Shown: positions 34,277 through 43,329, numbered from the stretch's first letter. The stretch: 63,067 nucleotides of DNA from CAMLOF01 sp041913045 (GCA_041913045.1 JAYSGB010000025.1:1-63067), one strand, 5' to 3'. The notes: generated by a model from the letters alone, not told the origin. Program-made: numbers and translations.

Positions 34277-36373
34277 TCAGTTCTGGTTCAACGGAGGAGC
34301 ATCGTCAGGCGTGACGGCATCGTCTTCCACGGGTTCGGGAATGTCTGCGCCCGCGTGGGCCTCGGCTTCTTCCTTGTCGCTCAGCGGCCAGAAAAAGCTC
34401 ATCGGCGCACGGCGCAGGCGGTGCTGTATGGCGGCCTGGATGCGCTGGCGGTTCACGTCACTCACTCCTTGCGCCTTGAGCGCCAGGCGGAAGGCCAGGT
34501 AGAAGCTCACCGCCAGGTTGATGGGGCCCACCAGCAAGGTGGCCAGCACCGCCGACCAGAAGGCACCTTCGGTGAACACCTGCGGCCCCAGAGAAGCCGC
34601 AGCGGCGGCCATCTGGCCGGTCACCAGGGTCACGTGCCGCACTTCCAGCCCCAGGCCAAAGAAGCCTGCAATGGCCGGTACCAGTCCCAGCATCAACCCC
34701 AGCGAAATGTTGGCCGCAAGGCCCGATATGTGGGTACGCAGAAAACGACTCCAGCGGCCTGCGCGTTCCACCCCCAGGCGGCGTGTGACGCGCGGGTTGT
34801 GTTCAATGGCCGAGTCCAGCTTGTGCAGCACGAACCAGTTCTCCACCCAGCCAGCGATGATGCTGCTGGCGAACAGCAGCAGGCCCGTGAACGCCGCGAA
34901 CAGAACCGTGGGGCCCAGAACATGGTGGGCTTCCAGCACGTGGTGTGCCTTGTCGGCGTTGATCATGGGCTGGCCAACGATGAACGCCAGCGCGAAGTGG
35001 ATCAGCAACACCACCGGAATGACCAGCGCCAGGTTGCCTGCGATGGCGGCCACCTGCGAGCGGAACAGGTGCGCCACCTCGTCCACAAAGCGCAACACCG
35101 CCTCGCGCGAGCGCAAATCCTTGAGCTTGGCGACCATGGCCGGTGCGGTCACAGCCGGTTGTTTGGTGGCCACCGTCAGGTGCAGCATCTGTATGAAGAC
35201 GAAGGCCACGGCGTAGTTGAGCCCAGCCGCCAGCCCGCCCCAGAAGGCAGACAGTGCCAGGCCGCCAATGAGGAATTTGAACCACGTGGTGAAGCCCAGC
35301 ACCGCGCCGCCGCCGCCAGCGCGCCACAGCATGTCGCGGTACTCGGCCCAGTTGCGGGTGATGTAGTGTTCGCCGGTTTCGGCGCTGCGTTCTGCCACGC
35401 GGGCGGCGGTGAGCTGCGTGCTGGAGGCAATCAGCGCGCGGATGCTGCGGCTGTTGCGCCCGACCTGCACCAGTTGGGCCAGCAGGCGGACCGTGGCTCG
35501 CGGGCGCTGCGTGGACTGGAGACAGTCCAGCAGCGCCTTGGCGCGCAGGACGCGCTCACGCAGTTGCCGAAGGCGGAACACCACACCCACCGAGATGCCG
35601 TGCTCTTCCAGGTGAGCATAGACGGTGTAGGCCGCATGGCGGCATTCGTCCAGCAGGCGGCGCAGGGTGGCTTCGCGGGCGTGGGTCTCGGTGCTGTTCA
35701 CACCCGTGCGCACCACCGCTTCGCGGTAGGCTTCCAGTGCCACGGGCAAGTCATGGAACGTGCGCGACTCGCGTGCTTCGCGCGACATGCGCACCCGCAG
35801 GTCGGGCGTGAATCCGGCAGCGCTCACCTGGCCAACGCAGAACGCCAGCGCGTCCAGCAAGGTCTGCTCTCCGTCGGTTACCCGAGGCCAGTGCGGGCCG
35901 TGAACGCCAGCGGGGCCATCAGGGTCTTCCAGCAGATGAGCCAGCCGTTCCAGCAGACGAGGCGGCAGGGCATGCAGCCAGCGTGCGTCCAGCGTGTCGG
36001 CAAACAGCAGGCCGAACAGCTCGGTGATGTCCGTGGTCACTGGCGAGGCGGGCAGCAGTTTGCGGCGCAGCCGGTGGCCCAGTTCCGTCATGAACACCGA
36101 TTTGGATGCAAATCCGAAATCCGCCAGCAGCGGTGCAAGGTCCACCTCCTGGCGGAAGCGCAGCCACCAGCGCCGCCAGCGTGGCACCCAGCCAGGCAGG
36201 GCGTCTGCGGCGTCCAGCAGCTGTTCCAGGCGCTGGAAGGTGGCGCGCACGTCGGGTTGCGGGCCGCGCAGCCAGTCCAGCGTGCCTATCAGCCACAAAT
36301 GACGCTGCGCCAAAGGGGCGTCGGGGTCCAGCGCTTCCAGCAGAGCGTTCGTGTCTGGCGGGGTGTCGCTCAT
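34277..36373 (-). CDS. gcr: Gcr-family membrane protein, annotated as 'site-specific recombinase'
   Basis: 698 residues, with N-terminal helical regions and several membrane segments near residues 350-375, 435-460, 500-520 and 560-585. This is the family called site-specific recombinase Gcr (from Neisseria). I see no serine- or tyrosine-recombinase catalytic motif, and the membrane segments argue against DNA recombination, so the name is probably historical. ATG 36373 replaces a possible TTG at 36379. Starts 9 bp after the apaG stop. Confidence 0.8.
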   Translation of the reverse strand: MSDTPPDTNALLEALDPDAPLAQRHLWLIGTLDWLRGPQPDVRATFQRLEQLLDAADALPGWVPRWRRWWLRFRQEVDLAPLLADFGFASKSVFMTELGHRLRRKLLPASPVTTDITELFGLLFADTLDARWLHALPPRLLERLAHLLEDPDGPAGVHGPHWPRVTDGEQTLLDALAFCVGQVSAAGFTPDLRVRMSREARESRTFHDLPVALEAYREAVVRTGVNSTETHAREATLRRLLDECRHAAYTVYAHLEEHGISVGVVFRLRQLRERVLRAKALLDCLQSTQRPRATVRLLAQLVQVGRNSRSIRALIASSTQLTAARVAERSAETGEHYITRNWAEYRDMLWRAGGGGAVLGFTTWFKFLIGGLALSAFWGGLAAGLNYAVAFVFIQMLHLTVATKQPAVTAPAMVAKLKDLRSREAVLRFVDEVAHLFRSQVAAIAGNLALVIPVVLLIHFALAFIVGQPMINADKAHHVLEAHHVLGPTVLFAAFTGLLLFASSIIAGWVENWFVLHKLDSAIEHNPRVTRRLGVERAGRWSRFLRTHISGLAANISLGLMLGLVPAIAGFFGLGLEVRHVTLVTGQMAAAAASLGPQVFTEGAFWSAVLATLLVGPINLAVSFYLAFRLALKAQGVSDVNRQRIQAAIQHRLRRAPMSFFWPLSDKEEAEAHAGADIPEPVEDDAVTPDDAPPLNQN

Positions 36374-36382
36374 CGGCAAACG

Positions 36383-36766
36383 TCAGTGCAGGTTGGTGCC
36401 AGCGCCTTCGGCGCGCAACACGAAGGGAGGAATGGCCACTTCAAAGCGCGTGCCGTCCACCGCCACGCAGAAGTAGTGTCCGCTCATGATTCCCATGGGC
36501 GTACGCAGGCGCGCGCTGCTGCTGTAGCGGAACGATTCACCCGGTTGCAGCAGCGGCTGGTGGCCCACCACGCCCAAACCGTCCACCTCCTCGGTGTGGC
36601 CAGTGGCGTCTTCAATGTCCCAGTGTCTCGCAATCAGCTGGGCAGCCACCTCACCAACGTTCTGGATGGTGATGGTGTAGGCGAAGCTGTACACCCGTTC
36701 CTCGGGGGCGGACTGGGCAGGCAGGTACTGCGGCTGCGGGTCAACGGTGAACTGGTACTTGGACAT
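36383..36766 (-). CDS. apaG: ApaG protein
   Basis: 127 residues, a small beta-sandwich domain. Hallmarks: RYVYSFAYTITIQN-type VYSFAYTITIQNVG, LIARHWDIEDATG, VVGHQPLLQPGESFRY and MGIMSGHYFC. Linked to cobalt/magnesium resistance and nucleoside polyphosphate metabolism in E. coli; its biochemical role is not settled. First gene of the seven-gene minus operon. The GACAAT -10-like element (36773-36778) is 6 nt from the start codon. Confidence 0.94.
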   Translation of the reverse strand: MSKYQFTVDPQPQYLPAQSAPEERVYSFAYTITIQNVGEVAAQLIARHWDIEDATGHTEEVDGLGVVGHQPLLQPGESFRYSSSARLRTPMGIMSGHYFCVAVDGTRFEVAIPPFVLRAEGAGTNLH

Positions 36767-36772
36767 GCGCTG

Positions 36773-36778
36773 ATTGTC
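36773..36778 (-). promoter_or_regulatory. -10-like GACAAT close to the apaG start
   Basis: Read on the minus strand, GACAAT ends 6 nt before the ATG at 36766, so transcription would start at or near the start codon. No clear -35. Confidence 0.4.
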
Positions 36779-36801
36779 ACCCAGCCTTGGCGGCGAAGCT
36801 G

Positions 36802-36807
36802 CGACAA
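36802..36807 (+). promoter_or_regulatory. -10-like GACAAT close to the rpe start
   Basis: GACAAT ends 7 nt before ATG 36815, which predicts a leaderless or near-leaderless mRNA. No clear -35 in the 48-bp divergent gap shared with apaG. Confidence 0.4.
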
Positions 36808-36814
36808 TCCCGGC

Positions 36815-37492
36815 ATGACCACTTACCGCATCGCCCCTTCCATTCTTTCGGCCGACTTCGCCCGTCTGGGCGAGGAGGTGCGCAACGTCATCAACGCGGG
36901 TGCAGACTGGATCCATTTCGACGTGATGGACAACCACTACGTGCCCAACCTGACGTTCGGACCCATGGTCTGCCAGGCGCTCAAGCCGCACGCCAAGAAG
37001 GCTGATGGCACGCCCGTGCCCATCGATGTGCACCTGATGATCCAGCCCGTGGATGCGCTGGCCAGCGCGTTCATTGATGCCGGGGCCGACCTGGTGAGCT
37101 TCCACCCCGACGCCACAGCTCACGTTCACCGCAGCGTGCAGGCCATCAAGGCGCGTGGCTGCAAGGCCGGCCTCACCTTCAACCCGGCCATGCCGCTGGA
37201 CGTGCTGGACTGGGTGATCGATGACCTCGACCTCATCCTCATCATGAGCGTCAACCCTGGTTTTGGCGGGCAGAGTTTTATCGATTCCGCCCTGCGCAAG
37301 ATCGAGCAGACGCGCAAGCGCATCGAGGCCAGCGGCCGCGACATCCGGCTGGAGGTGGACGGCGGCATCAAGGCCGACAACATCCGACGTGTGGCCGACG
37401 CTGGCGCAGACACCTTCGTGGCCGGAAGTGCCATCTTTGGCAAGCCTGACTACAAAGCTGTGATTGATCAGATGCGAGCCGCGCTCATGTAA
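36815..37492 (+). CDS. rpe: Ribulose-phosphate 3-epimerase
   Basis: 225 residues, TIM barrel. Interconverts ribulose 5-phosphate and xylulose 5-phosphate. Motifs: APSILSADFARLGEE, HFDVMDNHYVPNLTFGP with metal-binding His and Asp, DVHLMI, MSVNPGFGGQSFI and EVDGGI. Metal ligands are complete. Divergent from apaG; complements tkt in the pentose phosphate pathway. Confidence 0.97.
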   Translation: MTTYRIAPSILSADFARLGEEVRNVINAGADWIHFDVMDNHYVPNLTFGPMVCQALKPHAKKADGTPVPIDVHLMIQPVDALASAFIDAGADLVSFHPDATAHVHRSVQAIKARGCKAGLTFNPAMPLDVLDWVIDDLDLILIMSVNPGFGGQSFIDSALRKIEQTRKRIEASGRDIRLEVDGGIKADNIRRVADAGADTFVAGSAIFGKPDYKAVIDQMRAALM

Positions 37493-37526
37493 GCGTGGTT
37501 CAAGCATTTGAAGCAAAAATGACCTA

Positions 37527-37555
37527 GGGATATCCCCCTGTAACTTCCACGTAAC
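37527..37555. promoter_or_regulatory. Palindrome and GTAAC direct repeats upstream of the chemoreceptor
   Basis: GGGATATCCC (37527-37536) is a perfect 10-bp palindrome. GTAAC occurs at 37540-37544 and 37551-37555, 11 bp apart, one helical turn, as seen for OmpR/PhoB-type response-regulator half-sites. A small inverted repeat TTCAA-GCAT-TTGAA (37499-37512) lies after rpe. No clear promoter was identified. Confidence 0.35.
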
Positions 37556-37646
37556 AGAGGGATGGGGTCGATTAACATCTGATCGGCTGTCACCGGTCCG
37601 CCGAAACATGGCGGACCCGTCTGGACTTTTCACATCCGCTCAGATC

Positions 37647-40001
37647 ATGTCAGATTCACCACGCCGCTTTTTCGGGCCTGGCATCGCGCTCATGCAGCGC
37701 CTGCCAATGGCGGTCAAGCTTTTCTCGATGGCAGCGCTGCTGGTCTTGCCCATGCTGGCCATGGTCCTGCTGATGACGCAGAGCCTTTGGGAGCAACGCC
37801 TGTACACCCAGAAGGAGCTGGCTGGCCTGGCGGTGGTGAACCGCATTTCCGACGTGGTGGCCCTCACCCAGAAGCACCGTGGGCAGACGCACCTCATCCT
37901 TGCTGGCGAAAGCGCGCTGCAACAGGGGCGCGACGCCACCCGCAAGGAGCTGACCGCCGCCATCGAGGCTCTGGACCGCGATATCGCCACCCATCCTGAA
38001 CTGGGCCTGGCCAACGACTGGCTGTCCGTGCACAAGACGCTGCAGGAACTGGTCAAAGGCAACCCCACGCCCGATCTGAGTGCCTCCGTCTTTGCGCGGC
38101 ATTCCGACCAGATCGCGCGGTTGATCCGCATGGTTTCCCTCACGGCAGAGACCTCTGAGCTTCTGCTCGACCCCGATGCAGGCAGCTCCTTCCTGATGGA
38201 TATCGTGGTCGAACGCGTGCTGCCGCTGGTGGAAGGCACCGATCTGATCCGCACAGAGGGCGCTGGTCTGCTGGCGCGGCCTGACGCAGGCTCTTCTTCT
38301 GAGGCCATCACCGAAGCCATTCGCATTGGCAGCCAGGGGGATCGCCTCATCGGGTTGACCCGCCAGATCCAGGACCGGCTGGAATCGCTCGAGCGCGCAG
38401 GTGAACCCGCCCCGGAAGGCTGGAAGAACGTTCAGAAGAACAACACCGACTTTGCCAACTCCATCAAGCTCACGCTGGGGTCCGGCATGCTCATGGGTAA
38501 CGCCAGCGCCTTCTTCGAAGAAGGCGGCAAGGCGGTCGAGACGCAGCGCGCCTTTGGCCGCGTGGCACACGAGCGCCTGCAAGCCGTGCTGCAGGACCGC
38601 GAAGCCCGCATCACGCAGAACATCATCTACCTCGCCTCCGGCGGCGTGGTGGTGCTGGTGCTCCTGATCTACGGTTTGATGGCGTTCAAGCACGCCACCA
38701 TAGACAGCCTGAAGAAGCTCGACACGGTGATTGACCAGGCCACCGATGGCGACCTGACCGGTGTTGCGGTGATTCCCGGCCGCGACGAGATGGCCGAAAT
38801 GGGGCGCAAGTTCCAGGCCATGCTGGCCAGCCTGTCAGCCATCGTGGCCGACGTGCGCAGCGTGTCCGCAGTGCTCAGCCACATGGGGCAGCAGCTCGTC
38901 AACGACAGCGCGCAACTGGCCGACCGCACCCAGGCCCAGGCCGCTGCGCTGGAACAAGCCACGGCGAACGTGCGCGAGGCGGCCGACACCGTCACCCGCA
39001 ATGGCGAGACGGTGCAGGAGGTCAGCCGCGTCAGCGAGGGGTTGCACCGCCAGACCGAACAGGCCAGCGGCCTGATGCACCAGACCATGCAGGGTATGGG
39101 CACGCTGCAGGCCACCTCGCAGCGCATGACCGAAATCATCGGCGTGATCGACAGCATTGCCTTCCAGACCAACATCCTGGCGCTCAATGCGGCCGTGGAA
39201 GCTGCGCGTGCGGGCGAGGCCGGGCGTGGTTTCGCCGTGGTGGCGGCCGAGGTGCGCAGCCTCGCGCAGCGGTCGCAATCCGCTGCGGGCGAAGTGCGCC
39301 AGCTCATCGTCGAGTCCACCAACAGAGTGCAGTCGTCGGTCAAGGAGATTGGCTCGGTCAACGACGTCATGGAGCGTCTGGTGGTCGGCATCCGTGACAT
39401 TGCCGCCCGTATCGACAGCATGGCTGCAGCCAGCAGCCAGCAAAGCGCCGCGCTCAAGGAAGTGGCGCAGGCGATGGGCGAGATCGACACCGTGACGTAC
39501 GAGAACGCCGCCATGGTGGACCGCACCAGCAAGCGCTCCAACGAACTGCTGGGGCACACATCGGTGCTCGACGCCGCCGTGCAGACGATGTCCATCACAC
39601 AAGGCACGGCAGACATTGCCATGCGCATGGCCAAAGAGGCGCTGGAGCACATTCGCAACGTGGGTTACGAACGCGCCACCGAGGACTTCTACGACAAACA
39701 GGGCCGCTTCATCGACCGCGACCTCTACATCTTCGTGTTCGACCGCGAGGGTGTTTACCGGGTGATGGGCGCTGACCGGGCCAAGACGGGCAGCCGTCTG
39801 CACGACGCACCGGGCCTGGACGCCGATGCCTTGCTGCGCGATGCCTGGGAGCGCGCAGACACGGGAGGCGGCTGGGTGGAATACAACATCGTCAACCCGG
39901 TCACCGGGCAGGTGCGCGGCAAATCGTCGTTTGTGCTGCCCATCAACGACAAGCTCCTGGTGGGCTGCGGCGCCTACCGAAGCGCGCTCCAGCACGGTTG
40001 A
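37647..40001 (+). CDS. Methyl-accepting chemotaxis protein with C-terminal Cache-like domain
   Basis: About 784 residues. Membrane segment 1 near 23-46, a long periplasmic helical region with HRGQTHLILAGE (nitrate/nitrite- or 4HB-like), segment 2 about 325-347, then HAMP and the signalling hairpin (tip DSIAFQTNILALNAAVEAA near 502). After it, residues about 668-784 contain EDFYDKQGRFIDRDLYIFVF and GGGWVEYNIVNPVTGQVRGK, strongly like an sCache_2 ligand domain, but here on the cytoplasmic side. Start at ATG 37647 or ATG 37608; neither has a clear ribosome site. Confidence 0.88.
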   Translation: MSDSPRRFFGPGIALMQRLPMAVKLFSMAALLVLPMLAMVLLMTQSLWEQRLYTQKELAGLAVVNRISDVVALTQKHRGQTHLILAGESALQQGRDATRKELTAAIEALDRDIATHPELGLANDWLSVHKTLQELVKGNPTPDLSASVFARHSDQIARLIRMVSLTAETSELLLDPDAGSSFLMDIVVERVLPLVEGTDLIRTEGAGLLARPDAGSSSEAITEAIRIGSQGDRLIGLTRQIQDRLESLERAGEPAPEGWKNVQKNNTDFANSIKLTLGSGMLMGNASAFFEEGGKAVETQRAFGRVAHERLQAVLQDREARITQNIIYLASGGVVVLVLLIYGLMAFKHATIDSLKKLDTVIDQATDGDLTGVAVIPGRDEMAEMGRKFQAMLASLSAIVADVRSVSAVLSHMGQQLVNDSAQLADRTQAQAAALEQATANVREAADTVTRNGETVQEVSRVSEGLHRQTEQASGLMHQTMQGMGTLQATSQRMTEIIGVIDSIAFQTNILALNAAVEAARAGEAGRGFAVVAAEVRSLAQRSQSAAGEVRQLIVESTNRVQSSVKEIGSVNDVMERLVVGIRDIAARIDSMAAASSQQSAALKEVAQAMGEIDTVTYENAAMVDRTSKRSNELLGHTSVLDAAVQTMSITQGTADIAMRMAKEALEHIRNVGYERATEDFYDKQGRFIDRDLYIFVFDREGVYRVMGADRAKTGSRLHDAPGLDADALLRDAWERADTGGGWVEYNIVNPVTGQVRGKSSFVLPINDKLLVGCGAYRSALQHG

Positions 40002-40126
40002 GCTGCGGTTCCCCTCCGGTCTAGGGCATCGGCCCATGCTCCGGGGGGCTTTGCGCCTTGAGCGACAATCCGGGCTTTGCCCGAAATTCTGTCGTTGTGT
40101 CCGATACCCTGTCAGATTCGCACCGA

Positions 40127-41308
40127 ATGACCGCCGCCGAGCGCCGGGCCAGCATCTCGCTGGCTTCGATCTTTGCCCTGCGCATGCTTGGTCTGTTCCT
40201 GGTGCTGCCCGTGTTCGCTCTAGAGGCCGCCCGTTACCCCGGGGGGGATGATCCTGCGCGCGTTGGCTTGGCGATGGGCATCTACGGCCTCACGCAGGCG
40301 CTGTTGCAAATTCCTCTGGGCATGGCCTCCGACCGCTGGGGGCGCAAGCGTGTCATCCTGCTTGGCTTGGCTCTGTTCGCCGCGGGCAGCATGGTGGCCG
40401 CCACTGCCCGCAGCCTGGACTTCCTCATACTCGGGCGGGCCTTGCAAGGGGCGGGTGCCATCTCTGCCGCCATCACGGCCTTCATCGCCGATGTCACCCG
40501 AGACGAAGTGCGAACCAAGGCCATGGCCATGGTGGGCATCAGCATAGCCTTGATGTTCGCCTTGTCGCTGGTGTTCTCCCCCATTCTGGCTGCGCACATC
40601 GGTTTGGGCGGGTTGTTCTGGCTGACCGCCGTGCTGGCGCTGGCGGGCATGGCCGTTGTGGCCTGGGTGGTGCCCCCGGAGCCGAAAGAGTACGTTGACG
40701 CGGGACGTGGCGGCCTGCGCGAGGTGCTGGCGCACAGCGGGCTGCTCCGGCTCGATCTGGGCGTGTTCGTGCTGCACGCGGTGCAGCTTGCCATGTGGAT
40801 GGCCGTTCCGGCCTTGCTGGTGCAGGCAGGGCTGGCGCAGCCCGAGCACTGGAAGGTGTACCTGACGGCGCTGGTGCTGTCTTTCGTCGTCATGGGGGGC
40901 GTGCTTTTCCGCCTGGAGCGGCGCGGCTACCTGCGTGCCGTGTTCCTTTTTGCGATCGGGCTGATCCTGCTGGTGCAGGTGGGCTTCTGGTTCAGTGCCA
41001 CGCACACACCTTCGCTTCCCTTGCTGGCGGTGGGGCTGTTTCTGTTTTTCATGGGTTTCAACACCCTGGAGGCCAGCCAGCCCAGCCTGGCGTCCCGCCT
41101 TGCGCCAGCGCACGCGCGTGGCGCGGCGCTGGGTGTCTACAACACACTCCAATCGGTGGGTTTCTTTGCCGGGGGCGCTGCAGGGGGCTGGATCAGCAGC
41201 CATCACGGTCCCCAGGGCCTGTTCATGGTCTGCGGTGGGCTCAGCCTGCTTTGGCTGGTGGTGGCCTGGAACATGCAGGCGCCTGCCAAGGCCTTGACTC
41301 GACACTGA
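40127..41308 (+). CDS. MFS transporter (YajR-like)
   Basis: About 393 residues, twelve membrane helices. The A-motif GMASDRWGRKRVIL after helix 2 and GRALQGAGAISAAITAFIADVTR fit drug:H+ antiporters of the YajR type, but the C-terminal YAM domain of E. coli YajR is missing. Start is uncertain: ATG 40127, GTG 40097 and TTG 40058 are in frame. A GACAAT element at 40064-40069 would start transcription near 40076 and favours the shorter products. Substrate unknown. Confidence 0.85.
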   Translation: MTAAERRASISLASIFALRMLGLFLVLPVFALEAARYPGGDDPARVGLAMGIYGLTQALLQIPLGMASDRWGRKRVILLGLALFAAGSMVAATARSLDFLILGRALQGAGAISAAITAFIADVTRDEVRTKAMAMVGISIALMFALSLVFSPILAAHIGLGGLFWLTAVLALAGMAVVAWVVPPEPKEYVDAGRGGLREVLAHSGLLRLDLGVFVLHAVQLAMWMAVPALLVQAGLAQPEHWKVYLTALVLSFVVMGGVLFRLERRGYLRAVFLFAIGLILLVQVGFWFSATHTPSLPLLAVGLFLFFMGFNTLEASQPSLASRLAPAHARGAALGVYNTLQSVGFFAGGAAGGWISSHHGPQGLFMVCGGLSLLWLVVAWNMQAPAKALTRH

Positions 41309-41329
41309 TTGCCTCTGGCCGCCGTCTGT

Positions 41330-42724
41330 TCAGGGGCGGGTGCTTTCTTCGCCGCTCGACTTTGGTGCTTGCCCGGGGCTTCCTTCCTGTTCCGCGGTTA
41401 TCACGCCCTGCAGCATCTTTTCGGCCAAGGTTGCATAGAGCGGGCGGCTGATCATGCGTGACACCAGGCTGGCGAGCATGGCAGACGCCATCAAGGTGAG
41501 CACCAGCGGGCGCCCGTCGATCATCTCCATCACGATGATGAACGCCGTCAAGGGCGCCTGCGTCACCGCTGCCAGGAACCCGGCCATGCCCATCGCAATG
41601 AGGACCGGCGCAATTTCTGCGGCATCTGGGCCCATGGTCAGCTGCGCCACGTCGTAGCCAATGCCCGCGCCAATGGACAGCGACGGCGCAAAGATTCCGC
41701 CTGGAACCCCGCACCAGGTGGTGATCCAGGTGGCGAGGAACTTGAGCAGGGTGTAAAGACGCGAAGGGTCGCCTTCGCCAGCCAGCATGCGCCTGACCTC
41801 TTCACCGCCTGCGCCAAAAGTGGCGCCCGCGCTCACCAGGCCTATGACCGCGATGGCCAGCCCACCCAGCGCCGCAAAGTGAACCGGGTAGCGCTGGCGC
41901 CAGCGGCTGACGCGGTCCCCCGTGCCCGTGAGGGAGGCTACCAGCAGGCGAGAAAACAGCCCGCCCAGCACACCGCAAGCAAGCGCCACCAGCAGGCCGG
42001 GCAGGAAGGCCGACCAGCCGATGCGCGGGATGGCGATGGAGCCAAAGTAAGAGTAGTTGCCGAAAACAGACACCCCCATCAAGCCCGCCAGAACAATGGC
42101 GGCGATGATGAGTCCGCTGCTGCGAGACTCGATCTTGCGGGAAAGCTCTTCAATGGCGAACACCACGCCTGCCAGGGGTGCGTTGAACGCCGCGGCAATG
42201 CCCGCCGAGCCGCCCGCGACGAGCAGAGCGTAGTCACCCAGGCCCGAGTGGCCGCCGCGCAGCCAGCGGCGAGCGTTGTGCATGATGCCTGCCGCCACCT
42301 GCACCGAAGGCCCTTCACGCCCCAGTGACAGCCCGGCGAACAGCCCCGCCGTGCTGAGCAGCACCTTGGCAATGGAGAGTTTGACCGAGACGAAATGGCG
42401 CCTTTTGTCGGCAGCCAGGTGGGGCGCTTGGGCGGCAATCACCTGGGGAATGCCGGAGCCCGCAGCGCCAGGCACATAGCGCCGTGTGATCCAGACGATG
42501 AGGGCGGTGACTGCGGGCGTCCAGAGCAGCACAGCCCAGGGCGCGGCCTCGTAGCCATGCAGGAACCATTCGAAGGCCCACTCCGACAGCATGGTGAAGA
42601 GCACCACGCTCAAGCCAGCCAGCACTGCGTACCCCAGAACGATGCCCCGGTCCAGCCACGCGCGGCCGTTGGAGAACTCGTTCTGGACGTTGAGGAAAAA
42701 GTCCGGGTCCTGGTCCGTCTTCAT
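41330..42724 (-). CDS. clcA: CLC-family chloride/proton antiporter
   Basis: 464 residues. Family selectivity motifs: GSGIPQV, GREGPSVQ and GVPGGIFAPSL. The gating glutamate is present (GREGP) and so is the internal proton-transfer glutamate (FAIEEL), which marks a Cl-/H+ exchanger rather than a channel. A role in acid resistance is usual. No CBS domains. A CACAAT element (42734-42739, minus strand) lies 9 nt before the start codon. Confidence 0.93.
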   Translation of the reverse strand: MKTDQDPDFFLNVQNEFSNGRAWLDRGIVLGYAVLAGLSVVLFTMLSEWAFEWFLHGYEAAPWAVLLWTPAVTALIVWITRRYVPGAAGSGIPQVIAAQAPHLAADKRRHFVSVKLSIAKVLLSTAGLFAGLSLGREGPSVQVAAGIMHNARRWLRGGHSGLGDYALLVAGGSAGIAAAFNAPLAGVVFAIEELSRKIESRSSGLIIAAIVLAGLMGVSVFGNYSYFGSIAIPRIGWSAFLPGLLVALACGVLGGLFSRLLVASLTGTGDRVSRWRQRYPVHFAALGGLAIAVIGLVSAGATFGAGGEEVRRMLAGEGDPSRLYTLLKFLATWITTWCGVPGGIFAPSLSIGAGIGYDVAQLTMGPDAAEIAPVLIAMGMAGFLAAVTQAPLTAFIIVMEMIDGRPLVLTLMASAMLASLVSRMISRPLYATLAEKMLQGVITAEQEGSPGQAPKSSGEESTRP

Positions 42725-42733
42725 TTGTGGCCG

Positions 42734-42739
42734 ATTGTG
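42734..42739 (-). promoter_or_regulatory. -10-like CACAAT close to the clcA start
   Basis: Ends 9 nt before ATG 42724 on the minus strand. Predicts a very short leader. Confidence 0.35.
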
Positions 42740-42816
42740 TCATGCCCACAGTGGGGCGGCTGGGCGTTCAGGCACAATCCCGCTTTGACCATACCCATGC
42801 GAAAGAGGAAGCAGCC

Positions 42817-43326
42817 ATGGCATCCGTGAACAAAGTCATCCTGATCGGCAACTGCGGCCGAGACCCCGAAATCCGTTACCTGCCTTCTGGCCAGGCTGTG
42901 GCCAACGTCAGCATCGCCACCACCAGTCGCCGCAAGGACCGCAACAGCGGCGAAACCGTCGAAGACACCCAGTGGCACCGTGTCACGTTCTACGACCGTC
43001 TGGCTGAAATCGCTGGCGAATACGTGAAGAAAGGCCGCCCCATCTACGTGGAAGGCCGCCTCAAGTACGGCAAGTACACCGACCAGTCTGGCGTGGAAAA
43101 GAACACGGTGGACATCATTGCCACTGAACTGCAATTGCTGGGTGGCCGCGAAGGCATGGGCGGCGCCGGCATGGACGAAGGTGGTGGCGGCGGTGGCTAC
43201 GCACCCCGTGCCGCAGCACCTGCGGCACGTCCCGCCGCGCCTGCACAGCGCCCCGCGCCCCAGCGCGCTCCGGCGCCCGCCCCGTCGAGCGGCTTCGACG
43301 ACATGGACGACGACATTCCGTTCTGA
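42817..43326 (+). CDS. ssb: Single-stranded DNA-binding protein
   Basis: 169 residues. OB-fold: NKVILIGNCGRDPEIRYLPSG, DTQWHRVTFYDRLAEIAGEYV, KKGRPIYVEGRLKYGKY. A Gly/Ala/Pro-rich linker follows, then the acidic partner-binding tip DDMDDDIPF. It binds ssDNA in replication and repair and recruits partners through the tip. ATG 42817 is preceded by AGAGGAAG. CACAAT at 42772-42777 is a likely -10 with a 33-nt leader. Confidence 0.97.
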   Translation: MASVNKVILIGNCGRDPEIRYLPSGQAVANVSIATTSRRKDRNSGETVEDTQWHRVTFYDRLAEIAGEYVKKGRPIYVEGRLKYGKYTDQSGVEKNTVDIIATELQLLGGREGMGGAGMDEGGGGGGYAPRAAAPAARPAAPAQRPAPQRAPAPAPSSGFDDMDDDIPF

Positions 43327-43329
43327 ACG

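Noticed and set aside
34277..36373. Treating the Gcr gene as an integrase marking a mobile element
   Set aside because: No att-like repeats, no tRNA gene and no integrase motif; neighbours are housekeeping genes.
33980..36814. Long plus-strand frame of about 940 codons leading into rpe
   Set aside because: It is antisense to thiL, gcr and apaG and has no domain of its own; rpe starts at 36815.
40058..40126. Upstream TTG/GTG starts for the MFS gene as the true start
   Set aside because: The extra residues (NPGFARNSVVVSD...) are not part of helix 1, and the -10 element at 40064-40069 would lie inside the coding region.
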